In this document: positions 1 to 13,100 of the stretch, in pieces
Layout: every line of letters begins with the position of its first letter
Position numbering within the stretch: the first letter of the stretch is position 1
NCBI GenBank assembly: GCA_003223255.1
Contig: QHYJ01000110.1
Span: forward strand, 5,440-51,370
Direction: 5' to 3'
Source of the DNA: Acidobacteriota bacterium
GTDB taxonomy: Bacteria; Acidobacteriota; Terriglobia; Acidiferrales; UBA7541
Length of the DNA stretch: 45,931 nt
Notes under the pieces: model-generated
What the model saw: only the letters and a program-made list of their open reading frames with translations
What the model was told of the DNA's origin: nothing
Databases searched by the model: none
Translations under genes and position numbers: made by a program

Positions 1-864
1 CACTTGATGCACGCCATCGGGCATACGATCAAGAAGCGCAACCCGGCCATGCGGCTGAGTTACGTGAGCGCCGAGAAATTCACCATTGAAGTGATCAACT
101 CGTTGCGCTTTGACCGCATGATCAGCTTCCGAGAACGTTTTCACACGGTGGACGTGCTGCTGGTGGACGACATCCAATTCATCGCCGGAAAGGAGCGCAC
201 GCAGGAAGAATTTTTTCACACCTTCAACGCGCTCTATGAACAACAAAAGCAGATCGTTATTTCCTCCGACTGCCTGCCGAAGGACATCAATTCCATCGAA
301 GAGCGGTTGCGCTCGCGGTTCGAATGGGGATTGATCGCCGACATCCAGCCGCCGGACCTGGAAACGAAGATCGCCATTCTCCAGAAGAAAGCGGAGAACG
401 AGCGCTTCAGTTTGCCGGACGACGTGGCGGAATACATCGCGCGGGCGATTAAATCCAACGTGCGCGAACTGGAAGGCGCGCTGACGCGCTTGATGGCCTA
501 TGCGTCGCTGACCGGCGCAACGATTTCTCTGTCCACCGCGCAGCAGGTGTTGCGAAACATCATCGCTTCCCAGGAAAAGCGCGTCACTATCGACCTGATC
601 CAGAAGCGCGTGAGCGAGCACTTCGATTTGCGCGAGCAGGATCTGAAAATGCGCAGCAACACGCGCGCGATCGCTTTCCCGCGCCAGGTGGCAATGTACA
701 TCGTGAAACAGCTCACCACGGCCTCCCTGCCGGAGATTGGTCGTCAATTCGGCGGCAAGCACCACACCACGGTACTGCACTCCATCAACAAAATCGAAGA
801 GCTGCGACGCTCCGATAAGGATCTCAACCGGACCATCACGCGTTTGATGGACGCATTGCAGTAA
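1..864 (+). CDS. dnaA: Chromosomal replication initiator DnaA, C-terminal part
   Basis: DnaA binds DnaA boxes and opens the origin as an ATP-bound oligomer. The frame is open from base 1, so the 5' end lies outside the window; 287 residues are visible of a usual 440-470. The N-terminal domains and Walker A are missing. Visible are Walker B (VLLVDDIQF, about residues 52-60 of the fragment), the AAA+ arginine-finger and sensor region ([21 protein letters not shown]), and the domain IV DNA-binding helix-turn-helix with the signature [11 protein letters not shown] near the C-terminus. A strong hairpin terminator follows directly. dnaN follows after about 620 bases, the usual order. The identification is certain; only completeness is limited by the window edge. 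Confidence 0.97.
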   Translation, partial: HLMHAIGHTIKKRNPAMRLSYVSAEKFTIEVINSLRFDRMISFRERFHTVDVLLVDDIQFIAGKERTQEEFFHTFNALYEQQKQIVISSDCLPKDINSIEERLRSRFEWGLIADIQPPDLETKIAILQKKAENERFSLPDDVAEYIARAIKSNVRELEGALTRLMAYASLTGATISLSTAQQVLRNIIASQEKRVTIDLIQKRVSEHFDLREQDLKMRSNTRAIAFPRQVAMYIVKQLTTASLPEIGRQFGGKHHTTVLHSINKIEELRRSDKDLNRTITRLMDALQ

Positions 865-885
865 GGCCCTCAATCCCAATCTTAT

Positions 886-924
886 GGAACGCGGCCCATT
901 TGCTTGGGCCGCGTTTCCATTTTG
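886..924 (+). terminator. Rho-independent terminator after dnaA
   Basis: A 13-base 5' arm (886-898, GGAACGCGGCCCA) can pair with 905-918 (TGGGCCGCGTTTCC, one bulged T) over a short loop, followed by a T-rich stretch. It starts 22 bases after the dnaA stop codon, so it should end the dnaA transcript and separate it from dnaN. Confidence 0.85.
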
Positions 925-1486
925 ATCTCCCCAAGGCAACAACCTACTTGTCCCATCAGGCTTCCTGCCAAACAATGCTGTGGAGAAGGATTGAAAAACG
1001 CGCGGAGAATTTGTTGATGGAAGTGGATGAATTTAGGAGCTACCTCGTCGGCGGGCTGAGGCGGCTTCCGTTTTCCACCGTTCTCACAAAAAAGCGCATC
1101 CGACGCCGCGTTTCAAGTGGGAGTCGGGAAAGGGCTTGTGGTAGTTTCCACAGATTCACAACCCTCATCACAGCAACAAGGGTCGTTCGTTTTGGTTTTT
1201 GAGAAAGGTTCTTGCAGCCTGTGAATATTTGCAAAAGCAGCTGATTTTGGGAGCCACCGGTGTCTGGGCAAGTCTGAAAAGCGGGCTATTCCACAGTTTA
1301 GTAATGGAGATGGGCTTTATACTTTCCGAAAAAGCGAGTACAGTACCTGCCTGAAGTCAGTCGGGCGGCAGCGGTAGAATCGAACGAAAACAGGGCGGCC
1401 GTCCCCGCCCGAGCCTGAGGGCCACAGGCAGGCCGAGGATAAACTCCATGACCGCACCTGGAACGGCACGCGAGGAACATCAAGCG
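925..1486. other. dnaA-dnaN intergenic region, candidate oriC with degenerate DnaA boxes
   Basis: This is a long gap between dnaA and dnaN, a frequent site of oriC. The best DnaA-box-like sequence is TGTGGAGAA at 979-987 (one mismatch to TGTGGATAA). Weaker ones are GTTTCCACA at 1144-1152 and TATTCCACA at 1287-1295 (two mismatches each). No perfect TTATCCACA is present, and there is no long AT tract, so the assignment is tentative. Short open frames here have no ribosome-binding site or recognisable protein pattern and are not called. A possible -10 (TATACT, 1318-1323) could serve dnaN. Confidence 0.35.
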
Positions 1487-2599
1487 ATGGAATTCAGCGT
1501 TTCAAAGTCCGCGCTGTTGAACGAACTAAGCATGACGCAGGGAGTCGTGGAGCGCAAAACCACCATCCCCATCCTGTCGAACTTGCTGGTGGAGGCCCAG
1601 GGAAGCCAGCTCGCGATTACCGCGACGGATCTGGAACTCAGCATTCGCACTTCCTGCGAAGCCCAGGTCAAGAAGGAAGGCGCCGGGACGATTCCCGCGA
1701 AGAAGCTGCTCGAACTCGTGCGGCTGCTGCCCGAAGGCGAGATCAAGCTCAAGCTGCTCGAGAATCATTGGGTCGAGATCGTCAGCGACCGGAAGAAATA
1801 TAAGCTGGTAGGAATGGCGAAGGAAAATTTTCCAGCGCTGCCGGCCATGCCGCACACTTTCGTAAAAATCCCGGCTGCTATTCTGGAGAGCCTGATCGCC
1901 AAGACGAAATTTGCGATTTCCATGGAGGAGTCGCGCTACACGCTGAACGGCGGACTGCTGATTTTGCGGCCGGACACGCTGGCCATGGTAGCCACCGACG
2001 GACACCGTCTGGCATTGGCGGAAACGGACCACAAACTCACCGGCATGAATGCGGAACTAAAGGTGCTAGTCCCGAAGAAGGCCATGGACGAAGTCGAGAA
2101 ACTTTCCAGCGCTGCCGGCTCCGACGCCCAATTCGATTTTGCAAAGGATGAAAGCCATCTTTTTTTCCAGGTCAAGCATCGTTTGCTGATTTCGCGGATT
2201 CTGACCGGGCAATTCCCGAACTACGAAGCGGTTTTGCCGCGCGACAACAACAAGCACGTGGTCATCGAGAGAGGTGAATTGACCGATGCCGTGCGCCGCG
2301 TTTCGCAGCTTGCCGACCAGCGCTCGCACGCGGTGAAGTTCGCGATCTCCGGCGAAGGCGTCGAAATCTCCGCTTCGAGCCCGGAGTACGGTGAAGCGAA
2401 GGAAAGCATCGAGAAGGAATATAAGGGCGATCCCATCGCCATCGGGTTCAATTCCAGCTACATGCTGGATTTTCTCTCCGCCGCCGCCGATGGCCCCGTC
2501 AGCATCGAGCTGAAAGACGAGCAGTCCGCCGGGCAGATGCGGCCGCTCGCCGACGAATCCTATCGTTACCGCTACATCATCATGCCCATGCGCATTTGA
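1487..2599 (+). CDS. dnaN: DNA polymerase III beta sliding clamp
   Basis: DnaN forms the ring-shaped dimer that tethers DNA polymerase III to DNA. The product is 370 residues, matching the family (about 366-380). It begins MEFSVSKSALLNEL and ends with the conserved YIIMPMRI tail. Internal clamp motifs include ATDLELSIRTSC near residue 50 and LATDGHRLAL-type sequence (VATDGHRLALAET) near 170. An ATG 39 bases upstream is in frame, but ATG 1487 is preferred. It is preceded at 10 bases by GAGGA (1472-1476), and it places the family's usual N-terminus at residue 1. A perfect terminator hairpin follows. The identification is certain and the start is likely. Confidence 0.97.
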   Translation: MEFSVSKSALLNELSMTQGVVERKTTIPILSNLLVEAQGSQLAITATDLELSIRTSCEAQVKKEGAGTIPAKKLLELVRLLPEGEIKLKLLENHWVEIVSDRKKYKLVGMAKENFPALPAMPHTFVKIPAAILESLIAKTKFAISMEESRYTLNGGLLILRPDTLAMVATDGHRLALAETDHKLTGMNAELKVLVPKKAMDEVEKLSSAAGSDAQFDFAKDESHLFFQVKHRLLISRILTGQFPNYEAVLPRDNNKHVVIERGELTDAVRRVSQLADQRSHAVKFAISGEGVEISASSPEYGEAKESIEKEYKGDPIAIGFNSSYMLDFLSAAADGPVSIELKDEQSAGQMRPLADESYRYRYIIMPMRI

Positions 2600-2626
2600 G
2601 CCCGAAATCCATCGTAAAGGGTCTCG

Positions 2627-2652
2627 AAAAAGGCGCTTGCAAGCGCCTTTTT
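2627..2652 (+). terminator. Rho-independent terminator after dnaN
   Basis: Bases 2627-2652 form a perfect 26-base palindrome: an A5 run, GGCGCTTG and its complement, ending in T5. The symmetric A/T runs mean it could terminate transcription from either side. It lies 27 bases after the dnaN stop. Confidence 0.9.
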
Positions 2653-5526
<2,874 letters not shown>

Positions 5527-5545
5527 TTTCGATGGCGCAAAGCTG

Positions 5546-5806
5546 ATGGCCGAAATTGCTCCCCGATCCACGCGAGACGCTGTTCGCTGGGGCTTGTTGC
5601 TTTCAGCGGCGGCGGTTAGTGGATTTCGCTTGCCGCGGACTTACGGCGCTTTTCGGGACTGGCACGCGATTCGCTCTACGGATCGATCGGCTGCGGAGTT
5701 GTACCGGCTCAATTTCACGGCTAACGCCGTTGGAATTGTGATTATTCTGGTCTTGGCGTTGGGAGTGTTTTATCTGTTGCGGCCCCGAGCACCGAAGCAG
5801 CCATGA
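5546..5806 (+). CDS. Small membrane protein of unknown function between gyrB and gyrA
   Basis: I do not recognise this 86-residue protein. It starts 19 bases after the gyrB stop and is probably cotranscribed. It has a moderately hydrophobic stretch near residues 16-27 and a clear transmembrane helix near residues 58-78 (AVGIVIILVLALGVFYLLRP), followed by a short basic tail. Its stop overlaps the next gene's start in an ATGA arrangement, so the two are likely translationally coupled. Position suggests no direct role in gyrase; function is unknown. Confidence 0.6.
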   Translation: MAEIAPRSTRDAVRWGLLLSAAAVSGFRLPRTYGAFRDWHAIRSTDRSAAELYRLNFTANAVGIVIILVLALGVFYLLRPRAPKQP

Positions 5807-6051
5807 TGTATCAGTTGGGTTGGAGCACGCTGCCGGGGCTGCGCGGATTGAGCGTCAGCGAGTTCCGCGCAACGCCGACGAATATGCCCGACAACGAGCG
5901 CGGCGTAGCGATGGAATTTGCGAGCGATGCGGACCGCGACAGGTTCTTACGCGAAATCGAAGCAGCGTTTGCCGCGCGGCGTTTTACGAATGCGGCCGAC
6001 GCCTTCGACACGGTGAAGGCGTACGTGCTCGACCGCGCCGCGAAACGATAG
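5803..6051 (+). CDS. Small hypothetical protein, coupled to the upstream membrane protein
   Basis: This is an 82-residue protein of unknown function that starts at ATG 5803, overlapping the preceding stop by four bases; a second ATG at 5806 is equally possible. The sequence is soluble-looking, with a PH-like or small alpha/beta composition. The C-terminal half (ASDADRDRFLREIEAAFAAR ... TVKAYVLDRAAKR) is helical and charged. The close coupling with 5546-5806 suggests that the two products act together. No catalytic motif is visible. Confidence 0.6.
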   Translation: MMYQLGWSTLPGLRGLSVSEFRATPTNMPDNERGVAMEFASDADRDRFLREIEAAFAARRFTNAADAFDTVKAYVLDRAAKR

Positions 6052-6060
6052 GGTTTTCCT

Positions 6061-6128
6061 GCAGCGCCGCCCTTCAGGGCGGCGCTGCCAGGTTAAAGCC
6101 TGGTGACGCAGGCAGGCCCGGCGCTAAA
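6061..6128. repeat. Palindromic intergenic element before gyrA
   Basis: A perfect 12-base inverted repeat (6061-6072 GCAGCGCCGCCC and 6077-6088 GGGCGGCGCTGC, loop TTCA) is followed by CCAGGTTAAAGCCTGG and CAGGCAGGCCCGGCGC. The hairpin lacks a T run, so it is not a standard terminator. It resembles REP-type palindromes. A related C/AGGC-rich hairpin occurs at 38082-38121 in this window. Confidence 0.5.
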
Positions 6129-6154
6129 CGGCACCAAACGAAACACGAGGGCAC

Positions 6155-8812
6155 ATGCCAGACGAACAAAATCTGTCGGTGATGATTCCGGTGGACATCG
6201 AAGCCGAGATGAAGAAGTCCTATCTCGACTACTCGATGAGCGTAATCATCGGCCGCGCGCTGCCCGAAGTGCGCGACGGCCTGAAGCCCGTGCACCGGCG
6301 CATTCTCTACGGCATGTACGAGTTGGGGCTGTCTTCCACGCGCCCGTACCGCAAATGCGCGAAGATCGTCGGCGAAGTCCTCGGCAAGTATCACCCGCAT
6401 GGCGACACGCCCGTCTACGACGCACTGGTGCGCATGGCGCAGGACTTCAACATGCGCTATCCGCTGGTGGACGGCCAGGGCAACTTCGGCTCCGTCGACG
6501 GCGACATGCCTGCGGCGATGCGCTACACCGAAGCGCGTCTGGCGCGCATCGCCGAGGAATTGCTGGCTGATATTGAAAAAGAAACCGTCGATTTCGCTCC
6601 CAACTTCGACGAAACGGAGAAAGAGCCGCTCGTTCTTCCCACGCGGATTCCGAATCTTCTCGTCAACGGCGCTAGCGGCATCGCCGTCGGCATGGCCACG
6701 AACATTCCTCCGCACAACCTGCGCGAAATCATTGACGCCACGGTGCTCATGATCGAGAAACCCGACACGACGCTCAAAGAAGTGATGAAGCTCGTACCGG
6801 GGCCGGACTTTCCGACCGGCGGCTATATCGCCGGCCACGAAGGCATCGAAGCGGCGTACAAAACCGGACGCGGCAGCTTCACCATGCGGGCGAAAGCGGC
6901 GGTCGAAGAAGTCGCCAAGGACCGCGAGAACATCGTCATCACGGAAATTCCCTACCAGGTGAACAAGGCCACGCTCATCAAGCGCATCGCCGAGCTGGCG
7001 CAGAGCAAAAAGCTCGACGGCGTCGCCGACGTGCGCGACGAAAGCGACCGCGAGGGCATGCGTATCGTCGTCGAGCTTAAGCGCGGCGAGGAGTCGCAGC
7101 TCATCCTCAACAACCTCTACAAGCACACGCAGATGCAGGAATCCTTCGGCATGATCCTGCTGGCCATCGCCGGGGGGCAGCCGAAAGAGATGGGGTTGCT
7201 CGAGTTCATCCGACTGTTCATCGAGCACCGCCGCGACGTGGTGCTGCGCCGCACGCGCTACGACCTGCGCAAAGCGCGCGAACGCGAGCACATTTTAGTG
7301 GGCTATCAAGTCGCGCTCGATCATCTGGACGACCTAATCCGCATCATCCGCGGATCGGGAAGCCGCGCCGACGCCAAGCAAAACCTGCTGAATTTCTTTT
7401 GCGAGCAAGACGTCACCATCACGGAAAACGGGAAGTCGCGCAAGGTTACCGGTGTCAAACTCGATGGCAGGAAGTACAAGCTCGGCGGCATCGAAGGTGA
7501 AACTGCGCGCACGATTACCGGCGGCCTCACGCCGGTTCAAGTGGACGCCATCCTTGAATTGCAATTGCATCGCCTGACGCAGCTCTCCGTCGACGAAATC
7601 CTCAAGGAATTGAAGACCATCCGCGAGCGCATCGTCGAGCTGGACGAAATTCTGTCCAGCGAGAAAAAGCTGAAGTCTGTCATTACCAGCGAGCTGAAGG
7701 AAGTGCAGAAGCAATACGGGGACGACCGGCGCACGCAAATCGTGGACAAAGTTGACGAGATCAAACTGGAAGACTTGATTGCCGACACGGACATGCTGAT
7801 CACCGTCAGCCATGCCGGGTACGTCAAGCGCACTCCCGTGGAGATTTACCGGCACCAGTCGCGTGGCGGCAAGGGCCGCATCGGCGCGCGCACGAAGGAA
7901 GAAGATTTCGTCGAGCACCTCTTCATCGCCTCGGCGCATAGCTACATTCTTCTGTTCACGACCAAGGGCCGCGTGTATTGGCTCAAGGTCTACGAGATTC
8001 CCGAAGCCGCGGCGGCGACGCGCGGCAAAGCCATCTCCAGCCTGGTGCGCTTCCAGGAAGACGAAAAACTCAGCGCGATCGTGCAGGCTCGCAACCTCGA
8101 AGAAGAAGGCAAGTGCGTCTTTTTCGCCACGCGCAGCGGCACAGTGAAAAAATCCGCGTTGACAGAATTCTCGAATCCGCGGCCCAGCGGCATCATCGCG
8201 ATCAACCTGGAGGCCAAAGACGAACTAATCGGCGCCAGACTCACCGACGCCAAGCAGATGATTTTCCTGGCGAGCCATGAAGGCCAGGCGATTCTATTCC
8301 GCGAAACCGAAGTGCGGCCGATGGGCCGCAACGCCGGCGGCGTGATCGGCATGGACCTGGCTAAGGACGATTATGTCGTCAGCATGGACGCCGTGCAGCC
8401 GGATTTCGCAGTCATTGCCAAGGAACACAAGAAAACTACGCAGGATCTCGAGGAGCTCGAGAACGAACAGATTAAGGATTCACTTACGTCGCTGATGCTC
8501 ACCGTATCGGAAAAGGGCTACGGCAAGCGCACGCCGCTGGCCGAGTACCGCATTACTTCGCGCGGCGGCAAGGGCGTGGTCAACATGAAAACCACTGACC
8601 GCAACGGCTCGGTAGTGGCCGCGTTGCAGGTGACCGAAGAGTCCGATGTGATGATCATCACGCAGCACGGCAAGGTGATCCGAGTGCACGCGAAGGAGAT
8701 TCGCGAAGCGGGCCGCTCGACGCAAGGCGTGCACCTGCTGCGGCTTGACGCAGATGATTCGGTCGCCGCCGCCGCCATCCTCCAGGAAGAGAACGAAGAA
8801 GAAAAAAAGTAA
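6155..8812 (+). CDS. gyrA: DNA gyrase subunit A
   Basis: GyrA is the DNA-cleaving and rejoining subunit of gyrase. The product is 885 residues. The catalytic tyrosine is Tyr124 in [10 protein letters not shown]. The N-terminal block [21 protein letters not shown] and the quinolone-determining region [17 protein letters not shown] are intact. The GyrA box QSRGGKG lies at about 568-574, at the start of the C-terminal beta-pinwheel that wraps DNA, and a related SRGGKG repeat follows further on. The protein ends in an acidic tail (EENEEEKK). The start ATG follows GAGGG (6147-6151) at a short distance of three bases. Having the GyrA box marks it as gyrase rather than topoisomerase IV. Confidence 0.98.
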   Translation: MPDEQNLSVMIPVDIEAEMKKSYLDYSMSVIIGRALPEVRDGLKPVHRRILYGMYELGLSSTRPYRKCAKIVGEVLGKYHPHGDTPVYDALVRMAQDFNMRYPLVDGQGNFGSVDGDMPAAMRYTEARLARIAEELLADIEKETVDFAPNFDETEKEPLVLPTRIPNLLVNGASGIAVGMATNIPPHNLREIIDATVLMIEKPDTTLKEVMKLVPGPDFPTGGYIAGHEGIEAAYKTGRGSFTMRAKAAVEEVAKDRENIVITEIPYQVNKATLIKRIAELAQSKKLDGVADVRDESDREGMRIVVELKRGEESQLILNNLYKHTQMQESFGMILLAIAGGQPKEMGLLEFIRLFIEHRRDVVLRRTRYDLRKAREREHILVGYQVALDHLDDLIRIIRGSGSRADAKQNLLNFFCEQDVTITENGKSRKVTGVKLDGRKYKLGGIEGETARTITGGLTPVQVDAILELQLHRLTQLSVDEILKELKTIRERIVELDEILSSEKKLKSVITSELKEVQKQYGDDRRTQIVDKVDEIKLEDLIADTDMLITVSHAGYVKRTPVEIYRHQSRGGKGRIGARTKEEDFVEHLFIASAHSYILLFTTKGRVYWLKVYEIPEAAAATRGKAISSLVRFQEDEKLSAIVQARNLEEEGKCVFFATRSGTVKKSALTEFSNPRPSGIIAINLEAKDELIGARLTDAKQMIFLASHEGQAILFRETEVRPMGRNAGGVIGMDLAKDDYVVSMDAVQPDFAVIAKEHKKTTQDLEELENEQIKDSLTSLMLTVSEKGYGKRTPLAEYRITSRGGKGVVNMKTTDRNGSVVAALQVTEESDVMIITQHGKVIRVHAKEIREAGRSTQGVHLLRLDADDSVAAAAILQEENEEEKK

Positions 8813-8843
8813 TCGACCCGCCACACGCCAGATGCTTGAGTGT

Positions 8844-8869
8844 AGGGGCACGATATATCGTGCCCTTTC
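8844..8869 (+). terminator. Palindromic terminator after gyrA
   Basis: GGGCACGATA at 8846-8855 and its exact complement 8856-8865 form a perfect 20-base palindrome followed by TTTC. It lies about 30 bases after the gyrA stop. The sequence around it looks like a repeat sometimes found between genes, so it may be both a repeat and a weak terminator. Confidence 0.55.
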
Positions 8870-8905
8870 AAAGGTTTTGCTTCCAAAGACTAGCGCAACG
8901 AATGA

Positions 8906-8911
8906 TAAAAT
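8906..8911 (+). promoter_or_regulatory. Candidate -10 box for the lactonase gene
   Basis: TAAAAT lies exactly 10 bases before ATG 8922, and there is no Shine-Dalgarno sequence between them. No convincing -35 is seen at 16-18 bases. The same TANAAT-N10-ATG arrangement occurs at 13520 and 25774, which is why it is listed. Confidence 0.35.
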
Positions 8912-8921
8912 CCTTCTTCCA

Positions 8922-10100
8922 ATGAAAACTACGCGACGAGTATCTTCGTTCTTCTTTGTTTTGTCGGCGACGATTGCCTTATCGCTTTTAACCCACGCTG
9001 CTGGCAAACCCGGCGCACAGAAAAACTACTGGGTGTACGTGGGTACCTACACGACGAAGACGGCCAGCAAAGGCATCTACGTTTTTCGTTACGATGCCAA
9101 CTCCGGAAAACTCACATCGATGGGTATGGGTGCGGAAACGCAAGACCCTTCCTGGGTTGCGATTCATCCCAACGGAAAGTTCTTGTACTCCGCGAATGAA
9201 GCCGGAAAGAAAAGTATGGTCAGCGCGTTTGCTTTGGATGCGAAATCAGGAAAGCTCACACTGCTGAACCAGGTGCTCGCGCTCGGTGAAGATCCCTGTT
9301 ACCTCTCCTTCGACAAAACGGGTAAGTATGTCCTGGTGGCGAACTATACCTCCGGCAATGTCGTGGTCTTTCCCCTGGGCGCAGATGGCAAGCTCGGCGC
9401 CGCCACCTCGAAGGTGCGCGACGAGGGTACCCTCGGCCCCAACCAGGAGCGTCAGGAGGGTCCTCACGCCCACTGGATCGAACCGTCCACCGACAATCAC
9501 TACGCTTACGTCTCCGATCTGGGCCGCGACAAAGTCCTGATTTACAAATTCGATCCGGCGAAAGGCACACTTGCTGTTCCCGATCGAAAGGGGCAAGATT
9601 CATGGTCTCTGGCTCTTCCACCCGGCTCAGGTCCCCGGCATCTCACATGGTCACACGATGGTAAGTTCATGTACGTTCTCGGCGAATTGCAGTCCACTGT
9701 AACGGTATTCGCGAGCGACGCACGCGGTAAGTTTCACCTGGCGCAAACCATCTCTTCATTGCCCCCCGGCTTCTCGGGAAGAAACGACGCGGCGGAAATT
9801 GCGATTCATCCGAATAGCAAATTCCTGTATGCGTCGAATCGTGGCCACGACTCCATCGCAGTGTTTCATATCGATCCGTCCACCGGCAAACTCGCCGCAA
9901 CCGGCGATTTCTCCGTGGAGGGCAAAGAACCGCGCCATTTTGCCATCGATCCCTTCGGCAACTATCTGCTCGCGGAGGACCAGCTCTCCGACAAAATCGT
10001 GACCTTTCGTATCGACCAGAAAACCGGCGCGCTGACGCCGACCGGCGATTCCGTGGAAGTTCCTTCGCCCGTTTGTCTTGCTTTTCTTCCGCTCGATTAA
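8922..10100 (+). CDS. Lactonase, seven-bladed beta-propeller family (6-phosphogluconolactonase-like)
   Basis: The product is 392 residues. An N-terminal signal peptide (about 1-26) suggests export to the periplasm. The body consists of repeated propeller blades seen as recurring WVAIHPNGKFLYSANE, YLSFDKTGKYVLVANY, HLTWSHDGKFMYVLGE and IAIHPNSKFLYASNRGHDS motifs, typical of the lactonase/YbhE family related to 6-phosphogluconolactonase and carboxymuconate cyclase. The actual substrate cannot be read from sequence, and the signal peptide argues against a role in the cytoplasmic pentose phosphate pathway. ATG 8922 is chosen because the signal peptide begins there. The frame is open further upstream, but that part is low-complexity. 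It is followed by the M14-type peptidase gene in the same orientation. Confidence 0.85.
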   Translation: MKTTRRVSSFFFVLSATIALSLLTHAAGKPGAQKNYWVYVGTYTTKTASKGIYVFRYDANSGKLTSMGMGAETQDPSWVAIHPNGKFLYSANEAGKKSMVSAFALDAKSGKLTLLNQVLALGEDPCYLSFDKTGKYVLVANYTSGNVVVFPLGADGKLGAATSKVRDEGTLGPNQERQEGPHAHWIEPSTDNHYAYVSDLGRDKVLIYKFDPAKGTLAVPDRKGQDSWSLALPPGSGPRHLTWSHDGKFMYVLGELQSTVTVFASDARGKFHLAQTISSLPPGFSGRNDAAEIAIHPNSKFLYASNRGHDSIAVFHIDPSTGKLAATGDFSVEGKEPRHFAIDPFGNYLLAEDQLSDKIVTFRIDQKTGALTPTGDSVEVPSPVCLAFLPLD

Positions 10101-10181
10101 CTCGCGGTATCAGAAAATGCCTCGGGACGTCCAAGTGAGTTAGAATCTGCATTCTTTCCAATGAAACGCAGGAGACGCGTC

Positions 10182-13100
10182 ATGAATCGTGTGTTCTGGT
10201 CTAAGCTTGCGCTGTTTGTCATTTTGGGGAGCACGTTCGCGCCGCACGCCTGGGCGGATGGCGCAACCGCTCCCGGGCGTGATCCCAAGCAGCCCGTGGA
10301 CGACGCCTACACGGAGAAAATCCACAAGTACACCACGCAACCGTATTTCACGTCGCCGCTGGTGGACTATCTACCAGCCTCGAAAACCGTGCCGACACCG
10401 CGAGCCGTACTGGGCGACATCTCTGGCGCCCCCGGGATCCTGCCTTACGCCGAAGATGTGTACAAATACATGCGCCTGCTCGAGAAAGCCACGCCACGAG
10501 TGAAGGTCTTCTCTATCGGAATAACCGAGGAAGGCCGCGAGATGATCGCCGTGGCCGTGTCCTCCGAAGAAAACATAAGAAATCTCGAGGAGCATCGCGC
10601 GCGCTTGGCGAAACTCGCTGATCCCCGCACCATCAAGCTCGATGATGCGGAAGCCGACAAGCTCGTCGCGCAAGCCGTGCCCATCTACTACATTACCGGC
10701 ACCATCCATTCTCCCGAAACCGGCGCGCCCACCGCCCTGATGGAGCTGGCTTACCGGCTCGCGGTGGATGAAAGCCCGTACATCAAGGAGATTCGCGACG
10801 GCACCATCACGCTGATTACGCCCGTGGTCGAAGTCGACGGCCGCGACCGCATGGTGGACATCTACAAATGGCACCTCGCGCATCCGAAGCAGTTTTTCCC
10901 TTGGCTGGTGTACTGGGGCAAGTACGTCGCGCATGACAACAACCGCGACGCCATGGGCGTCACGCTGAAGCTCACAGAAAATGTTTTGAAGACCTACGTC
11001 GGCTGGAAAGCGCAGGTGCTGCACGACCTGCACGAATCCGTGCCGTATCTCTACGACAACACCATCGGCGACGAGCCCTACAACGCCTGGATCGACCCGA
11101 TCCTGGCCGATGAATGGCAAATCATCGGCTGGAACAATGTCTCCGCCATGACGAAATTTGGAATGCCCGGCGTTTTTGCGCATGGCGATTTCGACACCTG
11201 GTCGCCCGGCTATTTGATGTTTATCGCCGCCCTGCACAATGGCATCAGCCGCCTCTACGAAACGTTTGGGAACGGCGGTGCCGACACCGAAGAGCGCACG
11301 CTGCAGCCCGAAGACTATGCACGCACCTGGTACCGCCAGAATCCTCCACTTCCCAAAGCGCTCTGGTCGCAGCGCGACAATAATAATTACGAAGAGACCG
11401 GGCTGCTCACTTCGCTGCATTTCTTCAACGACAACAAGCGGCTGTTCCTGAAAAATTTCTATTTGAAAGCCAAGCGCTCCACGCTGAAGCCCACCGAAGA
11501 AGGCCCCGCCGCTTATGTTCTCTCGGCCGACGATCCGCGTCCCGGCCTGCAGGCCGAACTTCTGCAAGTTTTGCGAAGGCAAGCGGTAGAAATTTCGCGC
11601 GCCAGATCCGCTTTCACCGTGACGCTGCCCGCGAAAAAGTCCAAAGAATCCGCCAAAAGCAAAGACAAAAAGGAACAAGAAGAAAAAACGGAGCCGGCTG
11701 CGCCGACCACAAAGGAGTTCCCGGCGGGCAGCTACATCATTCGAATGGACCAGCCGTATTCCCGCATCGCCGACGCCTTGCTTGACTATCAATACTGGAG
11801 CCCGGACGATCCGCAGAAAACTCCCTACGACGATACGGGCTGGACCTTTGGCGAACTCTTTCACGCGCAGGTGACGCGCGTTACGGACACAAAAGTTCTG
11901 GATGTGCCCATGGACCGCGTCACGGAGATCCACGCCCCGGGTGGCGTGAAGGGCGACGGGGCCGTGTTCGCCGTCAACAACAACGCCGAGCCGGCGCTAG
12001 CGACACTGCGCTATAAGCTTCCTGATGCTGCTATCGAAGCGGTGGAAGAGTCCTTCGAAAGTTCGGGGCAAAAATTCAGGCGCGGCTCCTTCGTTATTCG
12101 AAACGTCAACCGTGCGGACCTCGACCGCACCGCGTCCGAACTCGGTGTGCAAGTAAGCACGCTCAATGCCGCGCCCGGCGTGAAAACCCATCCCCTTCGC
12201 GCCGCACGCATCGCCTTTGTGCATACATGGCTGAGCACGCAAACCGAAGGGTGGTGGCGCTTAGCCCTCGACAAGCTCGGGATTCCTTACGACTACCTGA
12301 GCACGCAAACGGTGGCAAAAATTCCGGACCTGAATGTCAAGTACGACGTGATTCTGTTTCCACCGGCAGGAGGTTGGGGAGGCTCCGTAAACGCCATCGT
12401 CAACGGCGTTCCGACGGCTTGGGGCAATGCGCTCCCGTGGAAGAACACGCCGGAAACGCCGAACCTCGCCGGCAAGAACGATTCGACCGACGATCTTCGC
12501 CCCGGCCTAGGCTGGGACGGCGTGGCGCGGTTGCAGGAATTCGTGCAGCGTGGCGGAGTGCTATTGACCGCCACGGACACTTCGTCGCTCGCACTTGCCT
12601 TGGGCTTCGTGGACGGCATCAGCACGCAAAGCGCAAACAAAATGAAAATCATTGGCTCGGTGGTGGGAACACGCCTCGTCGACGCCGCCAGTCCCATCGC
12701 CTACGGCTACGACGAAAAAGGCGCGGCCTACTGCGACAACGGCCCGATTTTTTCGCTCAGCAGCATTGCCGGACAACGCGGCCGGCGACGCCTTGGCCCG
12801 GAAATGCACGCGCGCCCCACCGGCCGCGGCCGCTCCGACGATCCCGACTTTACTGTCGGCCGCGTCGGCGTAGAAGCGCCCGAAGAGGCCAAGTCCGAAA
12901 TCTGGGAATCGCCGCCGGTGTTGGACGAGCAGAAACGAAACGGCTTCCGCGTGATTCCTCCGGCTCTCCGCCCGCGCGTGATTTTCCGCTACGCCGACAG
13001 CAAAGATTTGCTCATTTCGGGTTTGGTCGAGGGCGGCGATGAAATTGCGCAGCACCCTGCGGTCGTGGACGCGCGCTCCGGCAAAGGCCACCTCGTGTTG

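Noticed and set aside
900-1202. A 100-codon + frame in the dnaA-dnaN gap
   Set aside because: It starts within the dnaA terminator, has no ribosome-binding site, and its Arg/Phe-rich composition is not protein-like.
6074-7291. A 405-codon - strand open frame
   Set aside because: It is antisense to gyrA with shadow-like composition and no ribosome-binding site.
10371-11933. A 520-codon - strand open frame
   Set aside because: It is antisense to the M14-type peptidase gene, which has a signal peptide, zinc ligands and ribosome-binding site. The antisense product has no recognisable motif.
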